A stretch of 64,000 nt of DNA from Allium sativum (Eukaryota; Streptophyta; Magnoliopsida; Asparagales; Amaryllidaceae), in NCBI GenBank assembly GCA_030737875.1, contig CM060922.1, forward strand, positions 754,923,603-754,987,602. Direction: 5' to 3'. A program made the position numbers and the translations under genes. Shown here piece by piece: positions 35,826 to 47,500 of this stretch; the stretch's first letter is position 1, and the number at the start of each line of letters is the position of its first letter. The notes under the pieces are model-generated. The model saw nothing but the letters and a program-made list of their open reading frames with translations, was not told the DNA's origin and ran no database searches.

Positions 35826-36955
35826 TGTAATGACCCGCATTGGCAGAGGTATTATAATTAATTTATTTAATTATTGAAATGGTGGTTTAGAGAATTTAAT
35901 GGTCGTGGAATTAAATAATGGTGAATATTTAATTAAAATAATAATTAAATAATATATTTAATTCTGAAATAATCAGAACTGGTTGAAATGGCGATATGGT
36001 GTGAACTGGATCATCTGTGATATTTAATTCAGCTTGGAATTGAATTTGAATAACGAATATATTATATAAACGACAGTTTGAACGTATAATTATATTATAA
36101 TTATAATCGAGCTCGGAATGGCGCTGCAGTTCGTTAATTGGTGATTCGAACTTCAACTGAATGTACAAGGTTCGTTTTAAGCCGGATTTCTGTGAAACAA
36201 GAAACGTATGGAGCTGGTGGAGTATATCTTTCTAGTGGAAGAGAAAAATCAAGATTTCGTCGTGTAGATTTTGATTTATGTCCAAATCAAATTTTAGAAA
36301 AGTCGTTGTGGAATTCCTGTATAATTTATAAAGGAATTATTTACATTTTATGAAGGAATTTCAATATAAATCGAATATCGGGTTGACTCAGATTTGAAAT
36401 ATCAAGTTAGAAATTCATATAGGAATATTCTGAAGCTGTATGGTATTCCACTATGAATATAGACGATAATATTTATTTTTAAATATTTAATTTAATTATA
36501 TTTAAATATATTTATATATTTAAATGGGTCATTCAGAGCTTTAAAAATAACCAGTTTTGCAAATGACCTCGGTTTTCGACGAAACCAATTTTGTTGGATC
36601 CGCAACATCAAATTATTGTTAGACTCCAAGTTCTGTGATTTTTAGGGTCAGTATGTGACCGTACGGATTTTTAGAGTGAGAAACAGTCAGTATTTCGTCG
36701 GTTAAAAATACGCTGTGTGAGCATACGAAGTCGGAATTCGACGAAACCAGTTTCGTTGGGACCATAATGTCAAACTCTAGCTACATGTCCAGTTTGGTGA
36801 TTTTTGGGTATCACATGTGACTACAGGAATTTTTAGATTGCGAAATCGAGAAAATAAAATAAATAACAAAGAAAAAATATTCCCTTCCATTCTCTGATCA
36901 CAAGCAGGCCACGTTCACCTCATTCTTGGCCACAAACCTTACCAACCCTTAGCAG

Positions 36956-36963
36956 TATAAAAC
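36956..36963 (+). promoter_or_regulatory. TATA box of element B 5' LTR
   Basis: TATAAAAC about 1130 bases into the LTR, after a run of AC-rich sequence and followed by an A-rich leader. The 3' LTR copy is at 45655-45662. Confidence 0.58.
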
Positions 36964-37804
36964 ACAGAGGCCTCAAACCAACCGACAGTCTTCAAAAATT
37001 CAAAATAAAACCCAATCTTCTAAATTCAGAAACAAATCGAATAAAATGCTATAAATCAAAAGATTTGTATATTTGGAAAAGGGAATCAGAAGCTCTTCAT
37101 CGCAGTATGATTTTTACTGAGTTCGACAATATTTTCTGTCGCTGGAAATAGTAACAGTCGACCTAAGACTGCGAAAATAGGATGATTGGTGCATTAATTC
37201 GCAAATCGAATGATGTAGTTGGGTTTGTTGTAGGATTTGGGTTCTGTTGTGATTTTTTTGGGTTTTTTCGAAATGAAATGGGTCGATGGAGCCACTGGTT
37301 GTCGCGGCTTGGAGCAGACATCGCGGCGGAGAGCAGGGCGTCGGCCTTGGCAAAGTGGTGATGAAGATGTAGTGTTTGAGGATAGGAGTTCAATGGTGAT
37401 AGTCTTGGGTGAATCGGCTGAGTAGAGAAGGAGCTGTTGGGATTGGAAATTCGGGAAATGGCGTGGTAGGCAATAGGGAGGTCACGACAGAAACATTTGG
37501 GGAAGAAGAGATTGGGAGCGGGTCTGGGCTTCATATGGGCCTATTTTGTTTAAAGGGGTGAGGGCCCAACTATTTAAATTCAAGTTTTAATTTAATTCAA
37601 ATAATGTATTCAATCTTGTAAATACGATATCTTGGTCATACCATATCAGATTGACGAACCGTAAGTTGCGTTGGGATCGTATGGACGGACAGTACACGAT
37701 GGCACTAACTGGGAGTCCATCGGAGCTTGTTACAATTTATGGCAAAATAAATTGTCCGACTGAGTCAAATAACGCAAACCGTTATTTAACGGCTAACGCG
37801 CCAA

Positions 37805-37822
37805 AGTGAGTAAAATCTCACT
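37805..37822 (+). other. splice-donor-like hairpin AGTGAG/CTCACT in LTR B
   Basis: AGTGAGT resembles a plant 5' splice site and is followed by CTCACT, giving a 6-bp stem with a 6-base loop. The same arrangement occurs at 46504-46521 (3' LTR), 53727-53740 and 60003-60016 (E), and 5068-5090 (A). Confidence 0.5.
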
Positions 37823-38024
37823 AACTCTGAACAGTTTATAATTTCATGTTGTATTTTTAGAACTGTTAAATATTAGCTGATTGACTGTGGGTTGACTATT
37901 TGATTGAACTGCTAGTCAGTTAGTTGAATTTCTATATTGATTCTGTTTAACAATATATATCATATGGAACTGAAAGTGATGTTGATTTTATTGTATAACA
38001 TCTGTGGATGCAAGGAAACAGTTG

Positions 38025-38046
38025 GAGGAATCCAACTGGATTCCTC
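38025..38046 (+). other. conserved GAGGAATCCA hairpin in LTR B
   Basis: Arms GAGGAATCCA and TGGATTCCTC with a two-base AC centre. Copies are at 46725-46746 (3' LTR) and, with one base changed, at 53977-53998 and 60253-60274 (E). It directly follows GTGGATGCA(A/G)GGAAACA. Confidence 0.75.
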
Positions 38047-38404
38047 AACATTTATTTTACTGTTTTCATATATTGTGATATATGATGTGATATATAATCT
38101 ATTGTCGATTATATGTATTTGAATGATACTAATCATCGTGATTTGATATGTTGAATACCATAACATACCGAAATGTTGATAAGGAGGAATTTGTCAAAGT
38201 GATATTTGAAAATAAAATATTTATAAATAAGAAATATTTATAAATTGGAATATTTATAAATAGGAGATATTTAGAAAAAGGGAACGTTATAAAAAGGAAA
38301 CTTTTATAAGAAGGAAATCATTTTAAAGTGGAGAACCGTTACTAAAAGTAAATCTTTAAAATGAATAAACGTTGTTAAAAGGGAAATCTTTATAAAGCGA
38401 ATAA

Positions 38405-39691
38405 AGGAGTTAAATCGAATATGGTATTCGAAAGGAGTTAAATCGAATTAGTTATTCGAAGGGAGTTAAATCGAATATGGTATTCGAAAGTAGTAAATCG
38501 AATTAGTTATTCAAAAGGGGTTAGTCGAGTCGAGTAAATTGAATAGAGTTATCGAATATTAGTTTATTCGAATAGAGTTAAAGGAAAAGAGTTATCGATT
38601 TATAGTTTAATCGAAAAGAGTTATTGATTAGTTTAATCGAAGTGAGTAATCGAATATAGTTTATTCGAAAGGAATTATCGAATTTGGTTATTCGAAGGAG
38701 TTATCGAATTTAGTTATTCGATGGAGTTAATTGATTAGAGTTAAAGCAAATGAGTTAGTCGAATATAGTTTATTCGAATTGAAAGTAAAATGAGTTAATC
38801 GAATATAGTTTATTCGAATAGAAAGTAAAAGGAGTTAATCGAATATAGTTTATTCGAATAGAAAGTAAAAGGAGTTAATCGAATATAGTTTATTCGAATA
38901 GAAAGTAAAAGGAGTTAATCGAATATAGTTTATTCGAATAGAGTTAAAGGAGTTATCGAATATAGTTTATTCGAAAGGAGTTAAGTGAGACGAGTTAATC
39001 AATAGCGTTAGTCCAATAGAGTTAATCAAATAGCGTTAGTCCAATAGGGTAAATTGATAAGGGTTAATCAAATCGAGTAAATTGAATAGAGTTATCGAAT
39101 ATTAGTTTATTCGAATAGAGTTAAAGGAAAAGAGTTATCGATTTATAGTTTAATCGAAAAGAGTTATCGATTAATTTAATCGAAGTGAGTAATCGAATAT
39201 AGTTTATTCGAAAGGAATTATCGAATTTGGTTATTTGAAGGAGTTATCGAATTTAGTTATTCGATGGAGTTAATCGATTAGAGTTAAAGCAAATGAGTTA
39301 ATCGAATATAGTTTATTCGAATAGAAAGTAAAATGAGTTAATCGAATATAGTTTATTCGAATAGAAAGTAAAAGGAGTTAATCGAATATAGTTTATTCGA
39401 ATAAAAATTAAAGGAGTTAATCGAATATAGTTTATTCGAATAGAAAGTAAAAGGAGTTAATCGAATATAGTTTATTCGAATAGAGTTAAAGGAATTATCG
39501 AATATATTTTATTCGAAAGGAGTTAAGTGAGACGAGTTAATCAATAGCGTTAGTCCAATAGTGTTAATCAAATAGCGTTAGTCCAATAGGGTAAATTGAT
39601 AAGGGTTAATCAAATAGAGTAAATTGAATAGAGTTATCGAATATACCTTATTCGAAGGGAGGAGTTATCGAATAGAGATGTATTCGAACGA
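38405..39691 (+). repeat. TCGAATA hairpin array in 5' LTR of B
   Basis: Dozens of short inverted repeats of the type TCGAATA-TAGTT-TATTCGA, separated by GAGTTAA or GAAAGTAAAAGGAGTTAA spacers. A perfect 40-bp period is seen at 38781, 38821, 38861 and 38901. A higher-order unit of about 543 bases starts at 38532, 39075 and 39617, the third truncated. There is no coding capacity. It lies downstream of the TATA box and should be part of the LTR transcript. Confidence 0.93.
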
Positions 39692-41557
39692 GAGTCACGT
39701 AAGGAAGTGTTAAAGGGTTAAAAGATGAACTTGCCCTATTTCAAGATTTGAAATGTTGTTCAGTTAAGATCTGAGAGGTAGTTATACCCCAACTTGATTG
39801 ACTTCGTTTTAATTTAGAAATGGGTAAGGTTCGAGAGTGAAAGTGGTTAGGTGAATTTAGTAAATAAGTATAATAGTCTGAGTTGGCATCGCGATGGTTT
39901 GTTTAAACATCTGTCTAAGTCCAATGAAGAAGCTTTGGAAATGTTTTCCAAATAAGAAACCAGAAATGTTTTCTAATAAAGAAAACAAGAAATGGAAATG
40001 TTTTCCATTGTTAATAACGTATATTTTCCAAATTTAGAAAATAAGAAATATTGAATATAGGGAAACAGGAGATAAGTAAATTAATGAAATAAAGGGATAA
40101 ATGTTGAATGATGTTTGATCGATATAAATTTCCATTTGGAAATGATATCGTTGTTCGCACACCTGTTTTTCTTCGATAGTTAAATCACAGACTATCGAAG
40201 TTTTGACCATTTTAACGTTGTTAATATGGAGAGACCGATTGGATTATTATCCAAAGAACCACTCTGTATTGGCATAAGCGTTGCGAATCATATATGCCAA
40301 AGGAAATTGAAGGCGGAGTTATACAAGGGTTATCCTGTTTACAGAATAGTGCCTTCGGTTCATCCTGTTCCTGGATGACTTGTATGGACGGATGTCTGAC
40401 AGAGTATTTCCAGACGATCACGTATATTGATTTCTCCAACCGTACCAAGAGTGGAAGCGGAGAAGGAAACTTCGTTTAGCTAACACATAATGTATGATCG
40501 AGGACGTCAATCGGTGATTTGATGAATTTGACGATGTGGCATTCGAAGGGAATCTGATGTAATGATGAAGCGTTACCTCAAGCCTCACATCCGGTAAATG
40601 ACAGAAATCGGGCAGGCAGCATGGCTAAGTCGGTCGCACCGAAGTAGGGTGTATAATCACCTGATCTAGAGTTTCATTTATTTCTAAAAATCTATTGTTG
40701 ATGCTGTCCCATTCGGGAACGGTTGCTGATCCCAATCGTTGGTGATATACATTCGATACACTCAAGCGAAATGAGTGGTCGGTCATGTGTGGCCGGGTTG
40801 CAAGATGTTCTTGTTGAACCCAGTGTATTCCTTTCTAGAGGTACACTAGCGAAAGGTGGTTCCATACCTTGTCATAGTTGGAAATCCATTACCCAATACG
40901 TGCTTGCGGTTTTGATTGTATACTATGTATGTAGAACATGAGATGAAAGCGTTTCTGCTAGATGATTAGTATATTGTGGTTGATAGACATTATTATAATA
41001 TCAAAAGGTTTTTAATATAAAGATATTTTGGATTCTTATAAGGGAAAAACCCGTTCCGTTACACGACGTGGTCTTATGAGATATCGTTTACTTGTTCGAA
41101 CTGTTTTAAACTGTTTTACTCATACCAGTCCCATGACTGACCTGGAGTTTATTGTGTTGTTTTCCCTAAATTCTTGGGTGCCTAAATTTGTACGGGCAGT
41201 CAAGTAGTCGGGATTTACAGTAACTGGAAGAGCTTGGAGCAGGAGGCTTTAGGATTATATAGCTATAGTTATTTCTGCTGTGTTGTAAGTGCTGTACTTT
41301 GATAATGATATGTATATTCAAGTACATATTTGTATTTCAAAGTCATGTTATGAAATATATGTTATTCGTTCCGCTGTGAGGTTCATGTTACTATGATGTT
41401 GTGTTCTACTTCTTCTTCTTCTATTCTAAGTTTATATCTTATCTATCCTCACCCTCTAATTTCTTTCATTAATCATCCGGTATTTTTCGACGTTTGGTTA
41501 GTCATCATTGAGTTTATGGCGATAACCAAAGTCGTCAAAATCCCGGGTCATTACAGT

Positions 41558-41575
41558 TGGCATCAGAGCTTAAGT
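41558..41575 (+). other. PBS of element B
   Basis: TTGGCATCAGAGCTTAAG starts two bases after the LTR end. TGGCATCAGAGC differs by one base from the initiator tRNA-Met complement. Confidence 0.83.
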
Positions 41576-42354
41576 TAAGTGAATTACCTTGGCTCTGTGG
41601 CATGACTCGGTAGAGATAGGGTTAGTAATACCCTAGATTGAGTTTGAGTGTATATATACGAGTGAACGTATTTGTTATTGATATAAAAATTGTTTTATAT
41701 TGTAGAGATTCATTGGTTGAGTTGTTTATGAGTACTGGTCGATCAGTTTGATCCACTGTATCGGTAGGAGTTACTAAACATTCGAATACGATGGGTCGAC
41801 ACGATATGTTTTGAAAAGAGGGTAAATTAAAATAAGTTTACCCATGGTATATCTTGATATAGAGAAGATATATATATATATATATCAAAATTATAATATA
41901 TTGGATATATTGGTTGTTATTATAATCGAGTAAGATTATAAATTAAATGGTTATGTAAATAACCAATCAGAATTCACATAAGTGAAATACGTGAAATCAG
42001 ATGAGTTAAATCTGAAATTTAAACCAGGAATTGAATTAAAATTCTGGAGAACTGGATAAGTGTTTGTAAATGGATTTGGATAAAAAAATAAGTAAAATTT
42101 AAGATCCTGGGAGATTTTAAATTGTTTTACAAGCAGTATGAATTATATTTTAAAATGGATTTCAAAGTGGAAATGTTTAGAAATGGTTTTATAGTATTGA
42201 ACTCACTTCGATTGCTGGAAAATAGATTCTGATGATGACAGCTGCATCATCGGTATTCATTTTCGAGTTGTAAGTGATGAATTACTACCAGAGATACTGT
42301 TTTGAATTTGTTTTGCGAAAGACAAGTTGTGTTGAATTTCAAAATGGGATTTAT

Positions 42355-42640
42355 AATATAGAATTGAATATAGAATTTGAATAAAGAGAATTCAAATAGA
42401 AATTGAATATAGAAATTCAAAGGGAGTTTGAATATATGAAATTCAATGGAAGTGATATAGAATTTGAATATAGAAATTCAAATGGAATTTGAATATAGAA
42501 ATTCAAATGGAATTTGAATATAGAATTCAAATGGAATTCAAATATAGGATTTGAATATATGGAATTTGAATATAAAATTCAAATGGAATTTAAACTATAG
42601 AATTTGAATATATAGAATTTGGATAGAATTAACTAAGTCG
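42355..42640 (+). repeat. TTTGAAT hairpin array in the interior of B
   Basis: Repeated GGAATTTGAATATAGAAATTCAAAT-like units of about 25 bases with variable spacing. Each has arms TTTGAAT and ATTCAAA around ATAGAA. It is unrelated in sequence to the LTR array but has the same design of a 7-bp stem with a short loop. Confidence 0.8.
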
Positions 42641-42949
42641 AAGAGGAATTAGTTAATCGAGTTTTGAATTTGAAGTTGAACTTTGAAAGGTGAATTGGAT
42701 TTGTAAATGGTTATTCAAAATCGAATATAAAACTTAAATGTGAAATTTGGATTCAAATTAGTTAATAAGCAAGTTAAAATATATTTGAACATGTCATGTT
42801 CAAATATAAGAGTGAAATAGACTAAAGAGTTAATTAACAAATTAATTAACGAATTGAGTTAAAACGATCAGGTATAGTTAAAATAGATTGGGCAGGTATA
42901 AATATACATGAGATAGGTATGGATAAGGTATGAAGGTATATAAATAGAA

Positions 42950-43150
42950 TGCTCGACGAAAAGGTATGTATTTAATTCATATATGAGATTTTATGCGCCG
43001 TATCGGCTAACCGCTTGGCTTTTTCTTTTTCTTTTGGATTGGTGAGGGCCTTGGGAGGCTATTTGAAATATCCCGATGCTCCTGGTACAAAGGAGGTTAT
43101 GGCAAATTTTTCCGGGAATTTAAGGAGTTAGAATATTTTTAAGATAATTT
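42950..43150 (+). repeat. module copy 1 in the interior of B
   Basis: GCTCGACGAAAAGGTA ... TATGAGATTTTATG ... CCGCTTGGCT ... GGTACAAAGGAGGTTATGGC ... TTAGAA. It matches 44160-44365 in the same element and 58195-58405 in E in the same order of blocks. Confidence 0.75.
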
Positions 43151-43339
43151 GATAGTTAGAAATCAACGTATCGATATATATATAGAAGTCAATAAGGAAA
43201 CGGACTTAGAAATAGAATAGTAAAATCAAAAAGGAAGACCAAGAATAAAATCTAGTAAGAATAGAAAGAGGAAGCGTATACGTGTTTAAAAGTGAATAAG
43301 TAGTTGTATGGTATTGATTATTCGAGTAAGTAGTCATAT

Positions 43340-43790
43340 CTGTTTTGACGTTATAAATGTTATTCAGTCAAGGTCTGAGAGGTAGTTATACCCCAACTTG
43401 ATTAATTTCATTATTAACAAAAAAATAGTAAGATTTCAGGCTCGAAGATCAATGTTGAATAAGAGTTAGTTGAATATAGTATTTGGGTTGTCGTAACGAT
43501 GTTTTACATAACATCCGTTTTAACCCAAATAAGTGTAAGCTTGGAGATATAATAAAGAATATTTCCTAAGTATAGAAATAAGCGAGATCGGAAAAGAGAT
43601 AAGTAATTGGAATATTTTCCAATTATAAATAGCATATATTTTCTAAAATTTAGAAAATAAAGGAAGGCGATATTCGGAAATGTTTTCCAAATAACATAAA
43701 AGGCCAATATGGTTATTGAAAATATTTGGTTAACAAATATTGATAAAGAAATAGAGAAGTGATTTAACTAATGGAATATTAATTAAGGGC
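43340..43790 (+). repeat. LTR-like fragment inside the interior of B
   Basis: GTCTGAGAGGTAGTTATACC and CCAACTTGATT, then GGTTGTCGTAACGATG-like, AATGTTTTCCAAATAA and TTTTC(T/C)AAATTTAGAAAATAA blocks. They follow 39760-40090 of the 5' LTR in order but are diverged. It is in the same orientation as the LTR. Confidence 0.7.
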
Positions 43791-44159
43791 TCAGTGACAT
43801 GTTCAAAAGGAAAATTTAATTTTTGAAAAGAGTAAACTGTTTGAAAACTCCCAGGGAAAGACTGTCTGAATTAAAAACAAATTTAACAGAAATTTGTGAA
43901 AGCAAAATTGAATTAAAGTAAAGCCAGTAAAGTGGTAATTGAGATGGAATTAGAAGGATATCAAGACAAATTGGATTGTGAGATTCAAATTTGAAGTGTA
44001 ATGAGATAATCAAGCTAAGAGTTGGGAATCGAGAAGAAATTCGAGTTGGAATGATATTTGGCTTGGACATAAGCAAATGGTTGTGTTGTGGATAAAAGCG
44101 ATTTCGGAGTTTGATTGGGATAACAATGGTATATGCTAAGTTGATAGCATATGGAAGTG

Positions 44160-44365
44160 ATAGAGTTGATATGCCCGACAAAAAGGTACAAGTTTATATT
44201 TCATATGTATGAGATTTTGATGAGCTGAGTTGGCAAGCCGCTTGGCTGTATAATTTTCTTTTGGGTTGGAGATGGCCCAGAGAGGCAAGTTGGAGTTTGA
44301 CGTATTGACCAGTACAAAGGAGGTGCTGGCGAAATTTTTCAAAAAGTTAAGGCATTAGAAAATTT
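44160..44365 (+). repeat. module copy 2, just before the PPT of B
   Basis: GCCCGACAAAAAGGTACAAG ... ATGAGATTTTGATGAG ... GCAAGCCGCTTGGCTG ... GTACAAAGGAGGTGCTGGC. It contains the small stem AGCC/GGCT. It is the copy in the position equivalent to that of E. Confidence 0.78.
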
Positions 44366-44484
44366 TCGTTATAAGACTTAAATTAATGATTTTATTGAAA
44401 TTAAATTGGTTCAGTTGAAACTGAAGTCAAGAAGTGAACAAATATGTTCTGACCAGTCGATAGGGTCGTCCCCTACCTTTTAGC

Positions 44485-44520
44485 AATTTCGAGGACGAAA
44501 TTATTTTAAGTGGGGAAGAT
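44485..44520 (+). other. pre-PPT hairpin and PPT of element B
   Basis: AATTTCG/CGAAATT stem with loop AGGA (44485-44502), then AAGTGGGGAAGAT (44508-44520) next to the 3' LTR. Confidence 0.83.
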
Positions 44521-47500
44521 TGTAATGACCCGCATTGGCAGAGGTATTATAATTAATTTATTTAATTATTGAAATGGTGGTTTAGAGAATTTAATGGTCG
44601 TGGAATTAAATAATTGTGAATATTTAATTAAAATAATAATTAAATAATATATTTAATTCTGAAATAATCAGAATTGGCTGAAATGGCGATATGGTGTGAA
44701 CCGGATCATCTGTGATATTTAATTCAGCTTGGAATTGAATTTGAATAACGAATATAATATATAAACGACAGTCTGAACGTATAATTATATTATAATTATA
44801 ATCGAGCTCGAAATGGCGCTGCAGTTCGTTAATTGGCGATACGAACTTCAACTGAATGTACAAGGTTCGTTTTAAGCCGGATTTCTGTGAAACAAGAAAC
44901 GTATGGAGCTGGTGGAGTATATCTTTCTAGTGGAAGAGAAAAATCTGGATTTCGTCGTGTAGATTTTGATTTATGTCCAAATCAAATTTTAGAAAAGTCG
45001 TTGTGGAATTCCTTTATAATTTATAAAGGAATTATTTATATTTTAAAAAGGAATTTCAGTATAAATCGAATATCGGGTTGACCCAGATTTGAAATATCAA
45101 GTTAGAAATTCATATAGGAATATTCTGAAGCTGTATGGTATTCCACTGTGAATATAGACGATAATATATATTTTTAAATATTTAATTTAATTATATTTAA
45201 ATATATTTATATATTTAAATGGGTCATTCAGAGCTTTAAAAATAACCAGTTTTGCAAACGACCTCGGTTTTCGACAAAACCAATTTTGTTGGATCCGCAA
45301 CATCAAATTATTGTTAGACTCCAAGTTCCGTGATTTTTAGGGTCAGTATGTGACCGTACGGATTTTTAGAGTGAGAAACGGTCAGTATTTCGTCGGTTAA
45401 AAATACGCTGTGTGAGCATACGAAGTCGGAATTCGACGAAACCAGTTTCATTGGAACCGTAATGTCAAACTCTAGCTACATGTCCAGTTTGGCGATTTTT
45501 GGGTATCACATGTGACTACAGGAATTTTTAGAGTGCGAAATCGAGAAACTAAAATAAAAAACAAAGAAAAATAAAATATTCCCTTCCATTCTCTGATTAC
45601 AAGCAGGCCACGTTCACCTCATTCTTGGCCACAAACCTTACCAACCCTGAGCAGTATAAAACACAGAGGCCTCAAACCAACCGACAGTCTTCAAAAATTC
45701 AAAATAAAGCCCAATCTTCTAAATTCAGAAACAAATCGAATAAAATGCTATAAATCAAAAGATTTGTATATTTGGAAAAGGGAATCAGAAGCTCTTCGTC
45801 GCAGTATGATTTTTACTGAGTTTGACAATATTTTCTGTCGCTGGAAATAGTAACAGTCGACCTAAGGCTGCGAAAATTGGATGATTGGTGCATTAATTCG
45901 CAAACCGAATGATGTAGTTGGGTTTGTTGTAGGATTTGGGTTCTGTTGTGATTTTTTTGGGTTTTTTCGAAATGAAATGGGTCGATGGAGCCACTGGTTG
46001 TCGCGGCTTGGAGCAGACATCGCGGCAGAGAGCAGGGCGTCAGCCTTGGCAAAGTGGTGATGAAGATGTAGTGTTTGAGGATAGGAGTTCAATGGTGATA
46101 GTCTTGGGTGAATCGGCTGAGTAGAGAAGGAGCTGTTGGGATTGGAAATTCGGGAAATGGCGTGGTAGGCAACAGGGAGGTCACGGCAGAAACATTTGGG
46201 GAAGAAGAGATTGGGAGCGGGTCTGGGCTTTATATGGGCCTATTTTGTTTAAAGGGGTGAGGGCCCAACTATTTAAATTCAAGTTTTAATTTAATTCAAA
46301 TAATGTATTCAATCTTGTAAATACAATATCTTGGTCATACCATATCAGATTGACGAACCGTAAGTTGCGTTGGGATCGTATGGACGGACAGTACACGATG
46401 GCACTAACTAGGAGTCCATCGGAGCTCGTTACAATTTATGGCAAAATAAATTGTCCGACTAAGTCAAATAACGCAAACCGTTATTTAACGGCTAACGCGC
46501 CAAAGTGAGTAAAATCTCACTAACTCTGAACAGTTTATAATTTCATGTTGTATTTTTAGAACTATTAAATATTGGCTGATTGACTGTGAGTTGACTATTT
46601 GATTGAGCTGCTAGTCAATTAGTTGAATTTCTATATTGATTCTGTTTAACAGAATATATCATATGGAACTGAAAGTGATGTTGATTTTATTGTATAACAT
46701 CTGTGGATGCAGGGAAACAGGTAGGAGGAATCCAACTGGATTCCTCAACATTTATTTTACTATTTTCATATATTGTGATATATAATCTGTTGTCGATTAT
46801 ATGTATTTGAATGATACTGATCATCGTAATTTGATATGTTGAATACCATAACATACCGAAATGTTGATAAGGAGGAATTTGTCAAAGAGATATTTGAAAA
46901 TAAAATATTTATAAATGGAATATTTATAAATAAGAAATATTTATAAATTGGAATATTTATAAATAGGAGATATTTGGAAAAAGGGAACGTTATAAAAAGG
47001 TAACTGTTATAAGAAGGAAATCATTTTAAAGTGGAGAACCGTTACTAAAAGTAAATCTTTAAAATGAATAAACGTTGTTAAAAGGGAAATCTTTATAAAG
47101 CGAATAAAGGAGTCAAATCGAATATGGTATTCGAAAGGAGTTAAATCGAATTAGTTATTCGAAGGGAGTTAAATGGAATATGGTATTCGAAAGTAGTAAA
47201 TCGAATTAGTTATTCAAAAGGGGTTAGTCGAGTCGAGTAAATTGAATAGAGTTATCGAATATTAGTTTATTCGAATAGAGTTAAAGGAAAAGAGTTATCG
47301 ATTTATAGTTTAATCGAAAAGAGTTATCGATTAGTTTAATCGAAGTGAGTAATCGAATATAGTTTATTCGAAAGGAATTATCGAATTTGGTTATTCGAAG
47401 GAGTTATCGAATTTAGTTATTCGATGGAGTTAATCGATTAGAGTTAAAGAAAATGAGTTAATCGAATATAGTTTATTCGAAAAGAAAGTAAAATGAGTTA

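Larger units (their letters stand above)
35826..41555 (+). repeat. element B 5' LTR
   Basis: It runs from TGTAATGACCC to CCCGGGTCATTACA. In order it holds a conserved AT-rich block (about 36127-36310), a TATA box (36956), a GC-richer leader with chance open frames on both strands (37163-37534), an AGTGAG/CTCACT hairpin (37805-37822), the GAGGAATCCA hairpin (38025-38046), the TCGAATA hairpin array (38405-39691), and a 3' part like E. All are repeated in the 3' LTR. Confidence 0.95.
41576..44484 (+). other. non-coding internal region of element B
   Basis: No gag, pol or long open frame. It starts with a block alignable to E (GGCTCTGTGGCATGACTC...; then GAACTCACTT(C/T)G...GCTGGAAAATA), including a hairpin GATGATG/CATCATC at 42231-42251. 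It then holds a hairpin array (42355-42640), a module near 42950-43150, a stretch resembling its own LTR (43340-43790), and a second copy of the module at 44160-44365. Confidence 0.85.

Noticed and set aside
37163..37534. Open frames of 123, 79 and 62 residues in LTR B, also present in the 3' LTR (45813-46124)
   Set aside because: They overlap on both strands. The second copies exist only because the LTRs are duplicates. No domain or family is seen, and no comparison independent of the LTR copy supports selection.
38405..39691. CRISPR-like array of palindromic repeats
   Set aside because: The spacers are the same sequence throughout, the array is duplicated in both LTRs of a plant retrotransposon, and no cas gene is near.
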